Source: Maniola hyperantus (lineage: Eukaryota; Arthropoda; Insecta; Lepidoptera; Nymphalidae). Taken from it: 64,000 bases of DNA. A program made the position numbers and the translations under genes. The stretch spans positions 2,849,465-2,913,464 of the forward strand of contig NC_048541.1 of the NCBI RefSeq assembly GCF_902806685.2. The letters are read 5' to 3'. This document shows, piece by piece, positions 24,931 through 35,378 of the stretch. Numbering within the stretch: position 1 is the stretch's first letter; every line of letters starts with the position of its first letter. The notes under the pieces are model-generated. The model was not told the origin of the DNA and made no database searches. It was given only the letters and a program-made list of their open reading frames with translations.

Positions 24931-25272
24931 TGATCAAACGAACTTCCAAGTGAAGTTCGATCATTATTATATGAGTTGCTTCATTAGAATATATGATCTC
25001 CCTCCCTCCCCGATGCATGGCTTATCCCAAATAATAGAAAGTTTTGTACAAGTTACACTACATACTCTAAAATAATGAGCTAAAGCCGAGGCGTCGTAGT
25101 GGGGGCGAGTACGCCGGAAATACGTTTTGAATTGTTTTAAAATAAATCTTTAAAATTGTGCGAGGTTACCAAGTAAATAGGGAAACTACAGTGTATAAAA
25201 TCATATATTCTAATGAAGCAACTCATATAATAATGATCGAACTTCACTTGGAAGTTCGATTGATCATTTATT
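24931..25272. repeat. 342-bp inverted-repeat terminal unit of DIRS copy A
   Basis: Begins AAATGATCAAACGAACTTCC and ends with its inverted counterpart (GGAAGTTCGATTGATCATTT); the arms are about 70 bp and themselves contain the small palindrome GAACTTCCAAGTGAAGTTC. The centre holds about 120 bp that is the reverse complement of the left-end leader (20020-20141, the GAGCTAAAGCCGAGGCGTCG region). The same unit terminates copy B (38228-38569), so it moves with the element. Confidence 0.8.
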
Positions 25273-26149
25273 TTATGTCATTCGTTTGAGGAAAATGAGA
25301 CTTAAAATAGAGCTCTCTTTCGGCGTTATAAAAGTGTTTGCTGATGGTGGAATTTTAATAGGAGCTGGGCTTATTTCTACCAATAGGTACAGCGAGTACG
25401 TAACAACGCTTTAGGTTTACGATTATTATAAGATGTTCGTGATAATGTTCTCCGATGTACGGGGAAAACATTAAGGATATGTATATGCTCATAAAATTAT
25501 TGAATTATTATGTATCTATTAATGTACAAAACAAGAAAATTAAAACCAGTCAAGTACGAGTCGGACACGCATAGGAAGGGTTCCTTCGAAGTAAAGATTT
25601 TATGTAACTTATTTTATGTTCTTTTTATTTATTTTTAATATTTTAAAATTCTATTATTTGTTATTATAGTGATATCAAGTATGATTTGATCTAAGCTACT
25701 TGAAACAGTCATCTCTCATGTTCCAACCTGCTTTTATACGCCTTGGATACAAAAATGTTTCTCATATTTTATACAAAACGTTTTAAAGTGGGTAATAAAA
25801 AATGGCATGATGAGGTTTCGGATACGATCTCACATGTCACTGTCGTCACACCCTCCCATACTCGTACACGGCAACACGGCAACTAACTACAACGAGCCGT
25901 TTCCTTGACATTTGACAAATATGGGTATGCTCCGAAACCTGTCAAACATAATTACATTATCTTTACTTACACAATTTATTGCTTTTGACTCACATTAACT
26001 TAATCGGAGCACATGATCTTAAAAAGGAAGCTATTAAGTAACGTGTGTTATTAACAAAAAATATATTGAGTTATTAGAAGGTTTATAATCAGCTATAAAC
26101 TTTTTTGTACCCACAATAGTAAATAGGTTGTTTATTTTAATGATTAACA
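25273..26149. other. No gene recognised
   Basis: A 3'-end R3 fragment at 25548-25600 (CAAGTACGAGTCGGACACGC), otherwise unassigned AT-rich sequence. Confidence 0.45.
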
Positions 26150-26445
26150 AGACGGTCAAGTGTGAGTAGGCCTGCCTTGAGAGAGTTCCGTACCTATTAC
26201 ATGTCAGAGTAGAATGAGAGGTAGAGGATAGATTGATTAGACGATTTAAAAGCACTTGTAAAACTTTATTTGAATAAAAAACTGTTTTATTTCTATTTAT
26301 GTTTCTATTGTATCTAAAGATTCTAAACAAGGGCTTTCATTCGCTTGTGCCACGAGGCCTACCTTATTGGCCATTTCCAAGAAAAGTGCCTTGACCAATA
26401 AGGGTTACGTTTTTCCATTACGAGGTAAGGAACCCTAAAAATTGG
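26150..26445 (-). repeat. Dispersed repeat R3 (minus strand, degraded)
   Basis: GGTCAAGTGTGAGTAGGCCT, then AGAGAGTTCCGTACC, and the other end TAAGGGTTACG...GAGGTAAGGAACCCTAAAAA. A LINE 3' fragment (GCACTTGTAAAACTTTATTT) is inside at about 26250. Confidence 0.5.
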
Positions 26446-26735
26446 TAATATTATTTACTATGAAGCAATTTAATGATGTCATGAACGTAAAGAAATAAAT
26501 GAATTGTTGTTATTTAAAATAGCCACATGTTGTTACAAGCGGTATAGATAGATACTTAAATAATACTTATGGGTAGTAGGTAGTTAGGTACCTACCTACA
26601 GTCCTCAAAATATTGAAGCAATCTACTATAGAATATTACGTTTAGAAAACTTTTTTACTCATACTGTGCGGGATACATTATATTTGATAGTATTTAAAGT
26701 ATCATTATTTAGAGTGCCTTATTGAGCAATCTGTA

Positions 26736-27020
26736 CCCGTAGTACAAGATTTTACGTCTCAAGAAACGAAACCAAATTCGAGAGTCGAAATACTTCCGCG
26801 TTACAGTAAAATGGACCTAAACAGCCTTGAATTGAAGTCAAATATTCAATGCCACTGATTTTAATTTCGCAATGTTTCCGCTTGGAGCGTTGGCTGTAGA
26901 AGTGTAGACAAACTTGAGCTTTAAAACAAGGCATTTAAGATCCAGTTTACTGTAACGCGGAAGTATTCCGACTCTCGAATTTGGTTTGGTTTGGTGAGAC
27001 GTAAAATCTTGTACTACGGG
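26736..27020. mobile_element. TIR element M1 (MITE), copy 1
   Basis: About 80-bp terminal inverted repeats starting CCCGTAGTACAAGATTTTAC (26736-26817 and 26941-27020), flanked by TA on both sides, as expected for TA-targeting elements. No coding capacity. Confidence 0.85.
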
Positions 27021-27146
27021 TACTGGTTGAGTGAATTACAAATAAAGTATGGCAGAGAGCGGAGCAATCCTTTTATAATTTACTTGCGGAGAAAATGTTG
27101 ACCTGAACTCTTACTTGTAGAACAAAAAGGTACTACAAATACCATT

Positions 27147-27191
27147 TTTAACCGACTTCAAAAAAAGGAGGAGGTTCTCAATTCGTCGGAA

Positions 27192-27227
<36 letters not shown>

Positions 27228-27360
27228 TTTTTATGTATGTTCCCCGATTACTCGAAGACGCCTGGACCGATTTTGAAATTTTTTTTTTTGTTTGAAAGGG
27301 TATACTTCAAAGTTGGTCCCATTTAAATTTGGTGAAGATCTGATGAACATCTTCGAAGAT
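27147..27360 (+). repeat. Dispersed repeat with AACCGACTTC start and long poly-T
   Basis: TTTTAACCGACTTCAAAAAA, GGAGGAGGTTCTCAATTCGT, a T-run of about 34 at 27191-27224, then ATTACTCGAAGACGCCTGGA. An inverted, shorter copy lies at 17219-17340. Confidence 0.65.
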
Positions 27361-27492
27361 AGATACTGGAACTCCTCAACGGATAAGAGTAAATTGCTCG
27401 CGATCAGTGTATAAGCTTAGTAAACAGTAGATTTTTAACCAGTCATAGCATAATTCCATGGGGCCACTAAAAATTGTGAAATAAAAAATTTT

Positions 27493-27822
27493 TACAAAAA
27501 AAATAAAAACCGACTTCGATACACAAACACTAAAAATTGAAAAATAATTTAATTTATTACCGAATATATTATGTATACACGAGTTAATATAGTTCCATAA
27601 TAATATTTTTTGGGGTCGGTGCCAATGAGGTGCCATTGTGGAGTCCCATAAAAATATGAAGTCTAGACGATTCGCGCAGCTAAAGCTGATTGGCACCGGC
27701 ACCAAAAAGTATTATTATGGAACTATATTAACTCTTGTATACATAATATATTCGGTAATAAATTAAATTATTTTTCAATTTTTAGTGTTTGTGTATCGAA
27801 GTCGGTTTTTATTTTTTTTGTA
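27493..27822. mobile_element. Long inverted-repeat element (131-bp arms)
   Basis: Arms 27493-27623 and 27692-27822 are near-perfect complements (TACAAAAAAAATAAAAACCG ... GGTCGGTGCC); the loop is 68 bp. The ORF at 27376-27705 crosses it and is not a gene. Confidence 0.85.
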
Positions 27823-27824
27823 AT

Positions 27825-28045
27825 CTTAATAGATGTTTATAGTCTACTGACTAACAATATTTTATTGTGATACGGACTACGGTGATAAATCGCAATTAAA
27901 AAATTTAAAAACACGCCTGTAGAACAAAAAGGTACTACAAATACCATTTTCTTAATAGATGTTTATAGTCTACTGACTAACAATATTTTATTGTGATACG
28001 GACTACGGTGATAAATCGCAATTAAAAAATTTAAAAACACGCCTG
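27825..28045 (+). repeat. Direct duplication of about 95 bp
   Basis: CTTAATAGATGTTTATAGTC... at 27825-27919 is repeated at 27951-28045, 126 bp apart. The spacer TAGAACAAAAAGGTACTACA... is itself a copy of 27117-27147. Confidence 0.9.
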
Positions 28046-28265
28046 CCTTGCCAAAAAACGAATTAGAAGTAAAATATTTCACATTTGAAAATGGCGCTAA
28101 ACAGCCGCCATATTGTTTTTTTATATATTGTAGCAAGTAAAGTATCACTCGGGATAATTTAAAGATTCTAAAGAGACCCCCATACATCCAAATTTGTTCA
28201 GGCATTTAGACGTTATGGTGAAATAAAGAAATCATAATATATGTACCTACATACCCACTTGGGAT

Positions 28266-28470
28266 CCCAAGGTGCTAGAATGGCGACCTCGCACCGGAAG
28301 GCGCAGTGTTGGAAGAGTGAAGACCCTCCACTAGGTGGACGGACGACATCAGACAAGTCGCAGGGAGCCGCTGGATTCAGGCGGCGCAAGACCGTGGCGT
28401 GTGGAAGTCCCTATAAGAGACCTATGTCCAGCAGTGGACGTCTATCGGTTGATGATGATGATGATGATGA
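28266..28470 (+). mobile_element. 3' end of the same non-LTR family with (GAT)n tail
   Basis: Frames together read DPKVLEWRPRTGRRSVGR, then DDIRQ.AG.WIQAAQDRGVWKSL, YVQQWTSIG and a (GATGAT)n tail at 28450-28471. Frameshifts and a stop show it is dead. The same C-terminal block is at 18018-18165, and a more diverged relative is at 54395-54530 on the minus strand. The GAT-type microsatellite is the element's 3' tail rather than an independent repeat. Confidence 0.7.
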
Positions 28471-29536
28471 TGATATATACCCACATGAACCCTGAAAACA
28501 CCCTCCTTTTTTGGGCAGCCATGTAAATAGGTATTAGACATACCTATCTGTGGTCACTGGTCAGATCTATAAAGCTTAACAGCTTAAGGAAATGGTAACA
28601 TAGTAAAGCAGACATACATAACTTTTTATTACTATCGAATCGGGAGCAACCTCCGGTACTGTTGTTTGCAGAATTGTAGCCTTTGTACCGACTATCCAGG
28701 TATGGGCCGGTATCAAAAAGCAGTCTACACCTCCTTTCGAGGGGAAGAAGTTATGTGTAATCGGACCACTGGGTCCAAAAAATAAATTGTCTCAAGCTTT
28801 GTAAATCCTAAACAGATGTCCTGAAAGTGTCGTGGTGAGACTTGGTATCTAACTTTCATTATTCAAAGACGTGTGTGGCATGGATCTATGAATCGAGGAC
28901 TGTAGATACGATTCCAGCTCCTAGCTACTACTAGCTACGCCACGTCGAATTTGTTTGATTCGCAGGTTCTTCAGGCATGTGTGGATTCTTGTTTTGTAGT
29001 TCCTTTTTTATATACTAACACATAACTCACAAGTATAATTATGTTAACGTGTACAATGCACATTGACTAATTAAATATTTTGTTAGAGTTTGTATTCAAT
29101 TAAAATTTCCCCTTTCATGAATAGTAAAAAATAGAGAACTTGTAACTATAGCTACTTAAGAGACTTTCTTCTAATTTTAGGAAGTCAGTTTTTGTAAGAT
29201 TTTTAACTATTGAAACCCCCATTAGCGTATGTTGGGACGCAATCTTCTCCTTTGCAAGTTTGCGCGTAGCTTGATGGCTGGTAGCAATAATATCGTATCT
29301 CCTCAGGTATCGCGAGTAACTGTAACTGAGTACAGATGCCGAACAAAGGTATGCATTTTTATCGATATCACCGATTGACCGGTCCGATTGAAATAATCGA
29401 TAAACACGGAATTTATAATGAAAGCAGATTGATTTCATACTGAAAGTAACGTGTGGATTCTTAATTCGTTTGGAAGTTGGAACCACAAAATTGCAACGGT
29501 CTTGCGTTTTTGGTTGGAACTTTGAGTTTTGCATAA
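28471..29536. other. No gene recognised
   Basis: Includes most of a 167-codon minus-strand ORF (29115-29618) with no recognisable domain. Its upstream part lies in an H3 element, so it is treated as chance. Confidence 0.45.
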
Positions 29537-29832
29537 TCTCTACATTGTATAAAAATAAAGTCGCTTCTCGCGTCTGTATGTATGTATGAACGCGTAGATC
29601 TTTAATTAAACTGCCCAACGGATTGTAATGCGGTTTTCACCAATAGATAGAGTGATTCAAGAGGAAGGTTTATAGCTATAGTTTAATTCTCAAAAAATTA
29701 GAGATCCCTATAGAGAAATTGAAGTAATGTGCATTAGTTCGGAAAAAAATCCTCTCATTTGAGAGTTTCCGAGGCAATGACACCACATTAGTATCTACGT
29801 TGCACCCATGCGAAGCTGGGGCGGGTTGCTAG
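29537..29832 (+). mobile_element. Helitron-like family H3
   Basis: Starts TCTCTACATTGTATAAAAAT and ends GGGGCGGGTTGCTAG followed by T; includes CTGTATGTATGTATGAACGC and GTGATTCAAGAGGAAGGTTT. The 167-codon minus-strand ORF at 29115-29618 overlaps its start and is not a gene. Confidence 0.6.
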
Positions 29833-29968
29833 TTTAATATATTACGATTTTAGATAGGTAGGTACCTATAGGAATAGGAAATCATCGTTGAGAATAACTA
29901 TCTAAATTATAAATGTGAAACTAGTCCGGCTAACGTGGACTAAACACGTGAGTATAGTCAGGTGTAAG

Positions 29969-30178
29969 ATATGTATAAAATGCGAAAGTGTGTTTGTTTG
30001 TTGGTTTGTCTTTCAATAACGTCGCAACGGAGCAACGTATCGACGTAATTTTTTGTATGGGTATAATTTAAGACCTGGAGAGTGACATAGGCTACTTTTT
30101 ATCAAGGGAAATCAAACAATTCCAACGGGATTTTTAAAAACCTAAATCCTCGCGTACGAAGTCGCAGGCATCAGCTAG
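29969..30178 (+). mobile_element. Helitron-like H1 variant
   Basis: ATAAAATGCGAAAGTGTGTT, CGTCGCAACGGAGCAACGTA, TTTTTAAAAACCTAAATCC and a CAGGCATCAGCTAG end followed by T. Confidence 0.6.
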
Positions 30179-30193
30179 TCCTAAATATGTTTG

Positions 30194-30231
<38 letters not shown>

Positions 30232-30330
30232 GATCAACCCATCGCCGGATTGGCAGACTTCACACACCTTTGAGAACTATGGAAAACTCTCAGGCTTGCA
30301 GGGTTTCCTCACGAGGTTTTACAATTAGTG
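30194..30330 (-). mobile_element. SINE fragment with long (ATG)n tail
   Basis: A (CAT)n run at 30194-30230 followed by GATCAACCCATCGCCGGATT and the GACTTCACACACCTTTGAGA body; truncated on its head side. Confidence 0.6.
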
Positions 30331-30414
30331 ATATTTATATATAGTATATTTCTACGTGAGTATAGCCGTAGAAATATACTATTTTTTATTTTTATTTTAT
30401 TTTTTTATATCTTA

Positions 30415-30662
30415 CTAGCTTATGCTCGCGACTTCGTCCGCGTGGACTACACAAATTTCAAACCCCTATTTCACCCCCTTAGGGGTTGAATTTTCAAAAA
30501 TCCTTTCTTAGCCGATGCCTACGTCATAATAGCTATCTGCATGCCAAATTTCAGCCCGATCCGTCCAGTAGTTTAAGCTGTGCGTTGATAGATCAGTCAG
30601 TCAGTCAGTCAGTCATTCAGTTAGTCAGTCAGTCAGTCACCTTTTCCTTTTATATATTTAGA
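30415..30662 (-). mobile_element. Helitron-like H2, longest (CAGT)n array
   Basis: CTAGCTTATGCTCGCGACTT to TATATATTTAGA; the (CAGT)n array spans about 30595-30640 with a few interruptions. Confidence 0.65.
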
Positions 30663-31680
30663 TTAGAACGGCAGTGCCACTTACACTAACTAGATAATTA
30701 ATAATAAATTTAAATACAAATACAAATACTATATATAATGTAAATCACTCACGATAGTTTAAACGCTAAAATAGTGATATTTAATTGCTTAAAACCATTT
30801 AAAACACACGGACCGAGTTACCGTAAATTTAGAGGTGCGTGGCCGGGGTCGAACCCTGGAGCCCCCGAATAGCAGACCGAAGCGACGTATTAAACACTAA
30901 ATTGTCACTGCTTAATTAATATTATTGATAGAGTTATAAAATAGGTAGATAAGTATGCCATACATACATAAACCTTACAATCCAGCTAAATCCCCAATAC
31001 AGGCCAATAATTTTGACAGAAAAAACGGTGTACGTTTTTGCCATGATTATTAATTTCCACCTGTATAATGCTATTGACTGCTTCTCAAAATTTGGCTGAC
31101 GATAACATTAAGCGAATGAAAATATTCCTATGTTTTTACAAAGCGCTTATCTAAATTTCGCCATATAAAAAATTACAATTCATTAAATTGTAATTGCAGT
31201 ATGTTACCTACTTAAACTTTCGATAAGTTTCCCAATTACCATTAATAATGTCGTAATAATTATACCATTAAACGTTTCTTTATTGTCACAGCTTCCTATC
31301 TGTATTGGACTAAGAGCCAGCGAGGGCCCCACCTTCGTTATTTACAATAGCTGAAAATTTCTCTGCGTCTTATCCCCAACACAATGTAGAGGAAAAATCC
31401 GCGTTTAAAATTAAAGTTTAAAAGAAAAGTTTAAGGTTATTTGGCAGGGGATTGCCACGATACTTAGTGTCAGGTAATACAATATGACACTATACAAGAC
31501 AAGACAATAATTTCTAACACTATTCCGAAGAAAACATAAAAAATAGACTTTATCCTATGACGTAAGATTTTTACACCTTTATTACCTGTTATGTCCCACA
31601 GTCACCTTCATAGTCACTGATCGTTTCTCCCTGTTTGGGGACAATACGCAGGGAAACTTTCAGCTTTTATAAAATAACGT
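30663..31680. other. No gene recognised
   Basis: A hairpin-core family fragment near 30735-30780 (ATCACTCACGATAGTTTAAA, CGCTAAAATAGTG), a possible SINE head at 30835-30895 (GGGGTCGAACCCTGGAGCCC), rest unassigned. Confidence 0.45.
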
Positions 31681-31745
31681 ATTCGTAAGCACTTGTAAAA
31701 GTTTATACGAATAAAAAAGATTTTCATTTTCATTTTCATTTTCAA
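31681..31745 (+). mobile_element. Non-LTR retrotransposon 3' terminus with (ATTTTC)n tail
   Basis: ATTCGTAAGCACTTGTAAAA, GTTTATACGAATAAAA, then the hexamer tail. The same terminus is at 47432-47495 with a (TTTA)n tail, and a degraded one near 26250. Confidence 0.6.
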
Positions 31746-32348
31746 CGAAGGCCTGGCACGCGCTAGCTCTCTCTCTATATCTGAATGTACGATACAAACC
31801 TTGGATCAGTTACCAGGTGTGAACAGCTTGCACTGTCAATATAATTGGGTAAATTAGGCAATTTGTTTGTTATCACATCGTTTATGTTTCCGTTCAAACC
31901 CGTTGTACGAGTGTTCTTTGAAAATTGATAAATTGAATTACAATAATTCTCACCTTTTTGAATAATTTTGTGAATAAATTACTAAACTTATTAGGTACAA
32001 TAATCAGTAGGTAGGTAGGTATGTTAATAAAAGGGATATAACAAATAATTCGAATTCAAGACGAAGAAAGGGAAATTTTCAGAAAATTCTGGGAAAAGCA
32101 ACTTTCCCTCACAAATTTTAGGTTAATATAGATTTCAAACATTTTAAGAGAAAACCCGTGCTCAGTAGTGGGCCAGTGATGGTGGGGGAATGGTGATAAT
32201 GATGATGAGAGTGCAGTATTACATTTATAATTTCTTACAAAACAACATACGAATGAAAAATACGAGAGAAATACCTACAAGTTCTTAGACAAAATTATTA
32301 TATGGTTTCTATAGGTATAATCTATACAAGTTAGATATAATATTACTA

Positions 32349-32359
32349 TTTTTTTTTTT
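32349..32359 (-). other. Poly-A tail of the truncated reverse transcriptase element
   Basis: Eleven T on the + strand (A on the element strand), about 30 bp past the TAA at 32389-32391. Supports insertion by target-primed reverse transcription of a polyadenylated transcript and marks the 3' end of the element. A near-identical TTCTATAGGT(A)TAA occurs at both 32307-32320 and 33906-33918 but does not abut the tail, so I do not call it a target-site duplication. Confidence 0.75.
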
Positions 32360-32388
32360 AATACAATAAAACTTAAAGCTAGCCTTAT

Positions 32389-33924
32389 TTAATTACTATA
32401 TAAATCATGACCGCGTGGAATGGTGCCAAGAATACTGGCTGCATTTCCGCGCTGGACAGCCAGGCTGATCCGCTGCGCAAAAAATGAGCCAGCCCTTCTG
32501 TCACCAGTTGAGGCTATTAATCGCGGTGAAATGTCTCGTAAAAAATTTTTAGCACTAAGACTCCATGGCCCCAGGGTCTCCACGGCAAACGGCACAAAAA
32601 TGTAACTCTCTATAAGAGAGGCATACTTGCGCCGCTTGCCGTTTTCAGCTGTTTCTGCTGCGGCTCCCGGTCTTGATGCTGTCTTCCTGATATGACACGG
32701 GGCCAATGTGTCAACGCAAGTTGCGTCCCACATTAGCGCCCGTCCCCGTTCCCAGGGAACCAGCGTCAATCCATCAGGTCTCTTGCCATCATCCCGACTA
32801 ATCCCTGCCGGCTCAATGAGCGCAGGAATATTTATGGTGGCAAGAGCTCTTTTAATTGTATCGTTAAGAGAGCCATGCCTAAACAGCCTACCGGAGCTCC
32901 TTTGGCAAGAGAGTCCGTGGATTCCAAATTTATCAACCTCTTTTCCACACGGACATCTGTGCTGATGGCACAGTGGTGTTCCCAATCTGAGACCTAGAGC
33001 CACACGAAAACTTTCGTTATCTAAAAGTGTGCCGAGATTTTTTGATGGCAAGGCATGCAGCCAATACCCAGATTCCTTTTCGGATAATGCTAGAAGCCTG
33101 GCACGATCTCTGTCACTTGTAAGATTTTGAACCAAATTCGTATGTGTCAGTTGAACCAATGGCAAATCCCAAAGTTTTTGTGTAGTACGTTCCTTCGGGA
33201 TGTCGACATTGGGACATCTGACCTTCCAACTCTCTATGGCCTCTGTGGCATAGGTCAATGATGAATTGGATTTGAGAATTTGAGAGCTAAGCTCTTTTAT
33301 ACTATGCACAGAGGACAGAAAAGCCGGAAGAGCTACACTGGAAATTTTCCTCACGCCGATGCCACCGTACTTGACCGGTAAAGTTGCTTGGTTCCAGGAG
33401 TGCTCATCAAAAGTTAAATTTAGAATTTGTTCTAGTGTACTTTTAAGGGTGGCATCCATGTTATCGAGTAGTCCATGAAATTTCCAAATTGGGCTCGCGC
33501 GGAGAATGTAAATTAATTTAGGTACAAAAAGGCAATATTTTAGGATCGAAAATGCAATGTGAGAATTTAGAGTGCCCAATTTGTCGGTATTAGCCGAAAA
33601 TGTTCTGACTTTTTGATCCAAGAGTGGTTGTATGGATTCATTATAAAGAGGAGCACCGAGAAGGCAAAGTGAACGTTTATCAAGTATTTTAATATTAGGT
33701 GAAATTTCATTGAATAATTCAGAGGCCAATAGAATTCTTTCTTGCGACAGTTTTTCTGTAAAAAACAATTCGCATTTCGAAAAATTAAGTTCTAAACCAA
33801 TTTTCCCAAACTGTTGCTTAATATGATTAAGATCTTTTAGAACGTCATCCACGTTGCCCCCAATGGTTCCATCATCAAGATACCATATGTTAAATTTAGA
33901 TGGAATTCTATAGGTTAACTTTAT
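32389..33924 (-). CDS. 5'-truncated reverse transcriptase with C-terminal zinc motif and restriction-like nuclease segment
   Basis: Open for about 510 codons without a stop; the first in-frame ATG is at 33852 but the open frame extends to 33924 and includes the RT catalytic box FNIWYLDDGTIGG, so the ATG is not a natural start. After the RT thumb-like region come CPCG...GIHGLSC (a C-x-C...H-x4-C zinc motif), RHGSLNDTIKRAL, EP.GISRDDGKRPDGLTL and MWDATCVDTLAP. The last three resemble the R-H...N, EP, RPD...D arrangement of PD-(D/E)XK restriction-like endonucleases at the C-terminus of R2/R4/NeSL-type LINEs (family knowledge). Most of RT and everything N-terminal are missing, so the copy is dead on arrival, yet undecayed and hence young. 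Clade unassigned. A poly-A lies just past the stop. Confidence 0.8.
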   Translation of the reverse strand: MKLTYRIPSKFNIWYLDDGTIGGNVDDVLKDLNHIKQQFGKIGLELNFSKCELFFTEKLSQERILLASELFNEISPNIKILDKRSLCLLGAPLYNESIQPLLDQKVRTFSANTDKLGTLNSHIAFSILKYCLFVPKLIYILRASPIWKFHGLLDNMDATLKSTLEQILNLTFDEHSWNQATLPVKYGGIGVRKISSVALPAFLSSVHSIKELSSQILKSNSSLTYATEAIESWKVRCPNVDIPKERTTQKLWDLPLVQLTHTNLVQNLTSDRDRARLLALSEKESGYWLHALPSKNLGTLLDNESFRVALGLRLGTPLCHQHRCPCGKEVDKFGIHGLSCQRSSGRLFRHGSLNDTIKRALATINIPALIEPAGISRDDGKRPDGLTLVPWERGRALMWDATCVDTLAPCHIRKTASRPGAAAETAENGKRRKYASLIESYIFVPFAVETLGPWSLSAKNFLRDISPRLIASTGDRRAGSFFAQRISLAVQRGNAASILGTIPRGHDLYSN

Positions 33925-33983
33925 TTAGTTTTTCTTTTATTTTATTTACAACCAAATTTCGAAAAAACAAATTCATAATTGAG

Positions 33984-34304
33984 TCATCATCATCATCATA
34001 ATGAGCAACCCATCACCGGCTCACTATAGGGTCTCCTCTCAGAGTAAGAATGGGTTTAGTCGTAGTCTACCACGCTGGCCAAGTGCGGATTGGCAGACTT
34101 CACACACCTTTGAGAACATTGTGGGGAACTCACAGGCACACACAGTGCAGGTTTCCTCTCAATGTTTTTCTTCATCGTTAAAGCAAGTTATTTTTATTAC
34201 TTAAAACGCACATAACTCCAAAAAGTCAGAGGTGTGTGCTTGGGATCGAACCACCTACCTCCGATTAGGAAGCGGGCGTCCTAACCATTAGACTATCAGG
34301 GCTT
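33984..34304 (-). mobile_element. tRNA-headed SINE with (ATG)n tail, full copy (minus strand)
   Basis: On the minus strand: AAGCCCTGATAGTCTAATGG (A-box region), a perfect GGTTCGATCCC B box (34242-34252 on +), a CGCACATAACTCC...CCTTCACCG-type body, and the CCATCACCGGCTCACTATAG end with an (ATG)n tail at 33984-34000. Other copies: 35118-35378, 30194-30330, 16575-16810, 55920-56110, 57118-57230, 12740-12830, 32155-32205. Confidence 0.7.
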
Positions 34305-34778
34305 CATAACTGAGTAGGTACTCGTAAATACACTAACTAGGTCACATTTTGGCTGACTGCCATCTAATTACTGTCTCCTTTACAACCCTCTCTGTCGGAA
34401 AGTGCTCACAAGTAACCTACGCGAGGTTTGAAAGAATGGCCTAATTAACTAGTAAACTAAGAGAAAGCTGTATGCATGTTTTCTTTCACTATTTGTGTGC
34501 CTTTTTACGAGACGAGTACATACTCAAAGAGACAAGTTGGACGTATTTGTATTTTCCGGGATAAATAGTAGCCTATGTCCTTCGTTGAGATGCAACCTAT
34601 CATAATTTGTAAATTAAAGCCATTAAGTAACTAGTAAGTAATAAATAATTTTTTTTTCCATTATTAGGTATTCATATCATAATTATTATACAAGTTAGCC
34701 CTTTACTGAACTGTCACCTGGTGGTTAGTGATGATGCAGTCTAAGATGGAAGCGGGCTAACCTGGAAGGGGTATGGCA

Positions 34779-35018
34779 ATTTTTTTTATTAAACTCACAA
34801 CCCTTTGGTTACCTACATGGCATCGTACCGGCGGAACGCTAAACAGATTGGCGGGGCACGGCTTTGTCGGCAGGGTGGTAACTAGCCACGGCCGAAGCCT
34901 CCCACCAGATCAAACCAGAAATTTAGAAAATATAAAATTCCAAACCCCTGCCGAAAATCGAACCCGTGACCTCCCACGAATAAGACAACAACGCTTACCA
35001 CTGCGCCAGGGAGGTCGT
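34779..35018 (-). mobile_element. tRNA-headed SINE (minus strand)
   Basis: Minus strand begins GACCTCCCTGGCGCAGTGGT (A-box-like), followed by a GGTTCGATTTT B-box-like element, then a 170-bp body and an A-rich end at 34779-34787. A related head is at 37443 on the + strand. Confidence 0.65.
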
Positions 35019-35117
35019 TAAAACATCTGGCGGCACTGTGAGCATTATTAACATTAGCATGTCGGTGATGCGACGTTGAGGTTTTTTCACATCCCAAAAC
35101 GGGAAGTCTATACTATA

Positions 35118-35378
35118 AGTCTACAGGCAGGCCTCCTCTCAGAGTGAGAAGGGTTTAGGCCATAGTCTGCCACGCTGGCCCAATGCGGATTGCTCCATAT
35201 TCTCAAAGGTGCTCTCACGAATGCAGGTTTCCTTACGATGTTTTCCTTCACCTTTAAAACAAGTGATATTTAATTACATAAAACGCACATAACTCCGAAA
35301 GCTCCGAAGTGACCCGGATCGAACTCCCGACCTCCGATTAGAAGGCGGACGTCCTAACCACTAGGCTATCACAGCTTT
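35118..35378 (-). mobile_element. SINE copy, same family as 33984-34304 (minus strand, tail lost)
   Basis: Carries the GCCTCCTCTCAGAGTGAGAA, CCACGCTGGCCCAATGCGGA and AACGCACATAACTCCGAAAG body and the CCTAACCACTAGGCTATCA head. It lacks the ATG-repeat tail. Confidence 0.65.

Larger units (their letters stand above)
19985..25272 (+). mobile_element. DIRS-like tyrosine-recombinase retrotransposon, copy A (degenerate)
   Basis: About 5.3 kb. In order on the + strand: a left end whose first 48 bp recur inverted at about 24883-24930; a tandem repeat; a gag-like ORF (20826-21164); a GC-rich segment with a 19-A run; a DIRS-type reverse transcriptase/RNase H (about 21590-23100, YLDD at 22191-22202); a tyrosine recombinase (about 23230-23945); and an unusual 342-bp right terminal unit. 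The domain order RT, RNase H, recombinase and the lack of an LTR or poly-A end fit DIRS1-like elements. Every ORF is broken by stops or frameshifts. A 280-bp LINE fragment is inserted at 24042-24332. Boundaries are those shared with copy B. Confidence 0.88.

Noticed and set aside
28241..28526. ORFs ending in poly-Asp or poly-Met
   Set aside because: They are translations of the (GAT)n tail of a LINE 3' end.
29115..29618. 167-codon minus-strand ORF
   Set aside because: No domain or compositional sign of coding; its start lies within a Helitron-like repeat. Most likely chance.
30194..30230. Independent (CAT)n microsatellite
   Set aside because: Occurs at the 3' tail position of a SINE family seen elsewhere in the window.
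32307..33918. 13-14 bp target-site duplication (TTCTATAGGT(A)TAA) of the truncated RT element
   Set aside because: The lower copy is about 28 bp beyond the poly-A rather than next to it, and the upper copy overlaps the RT reading frame; could be chance.
34242..34304. Functional tRNA gene (minus strand)
   Set aside because: A good B box, but it is the head of a multi-copy SINE with an (ATG)n tail.
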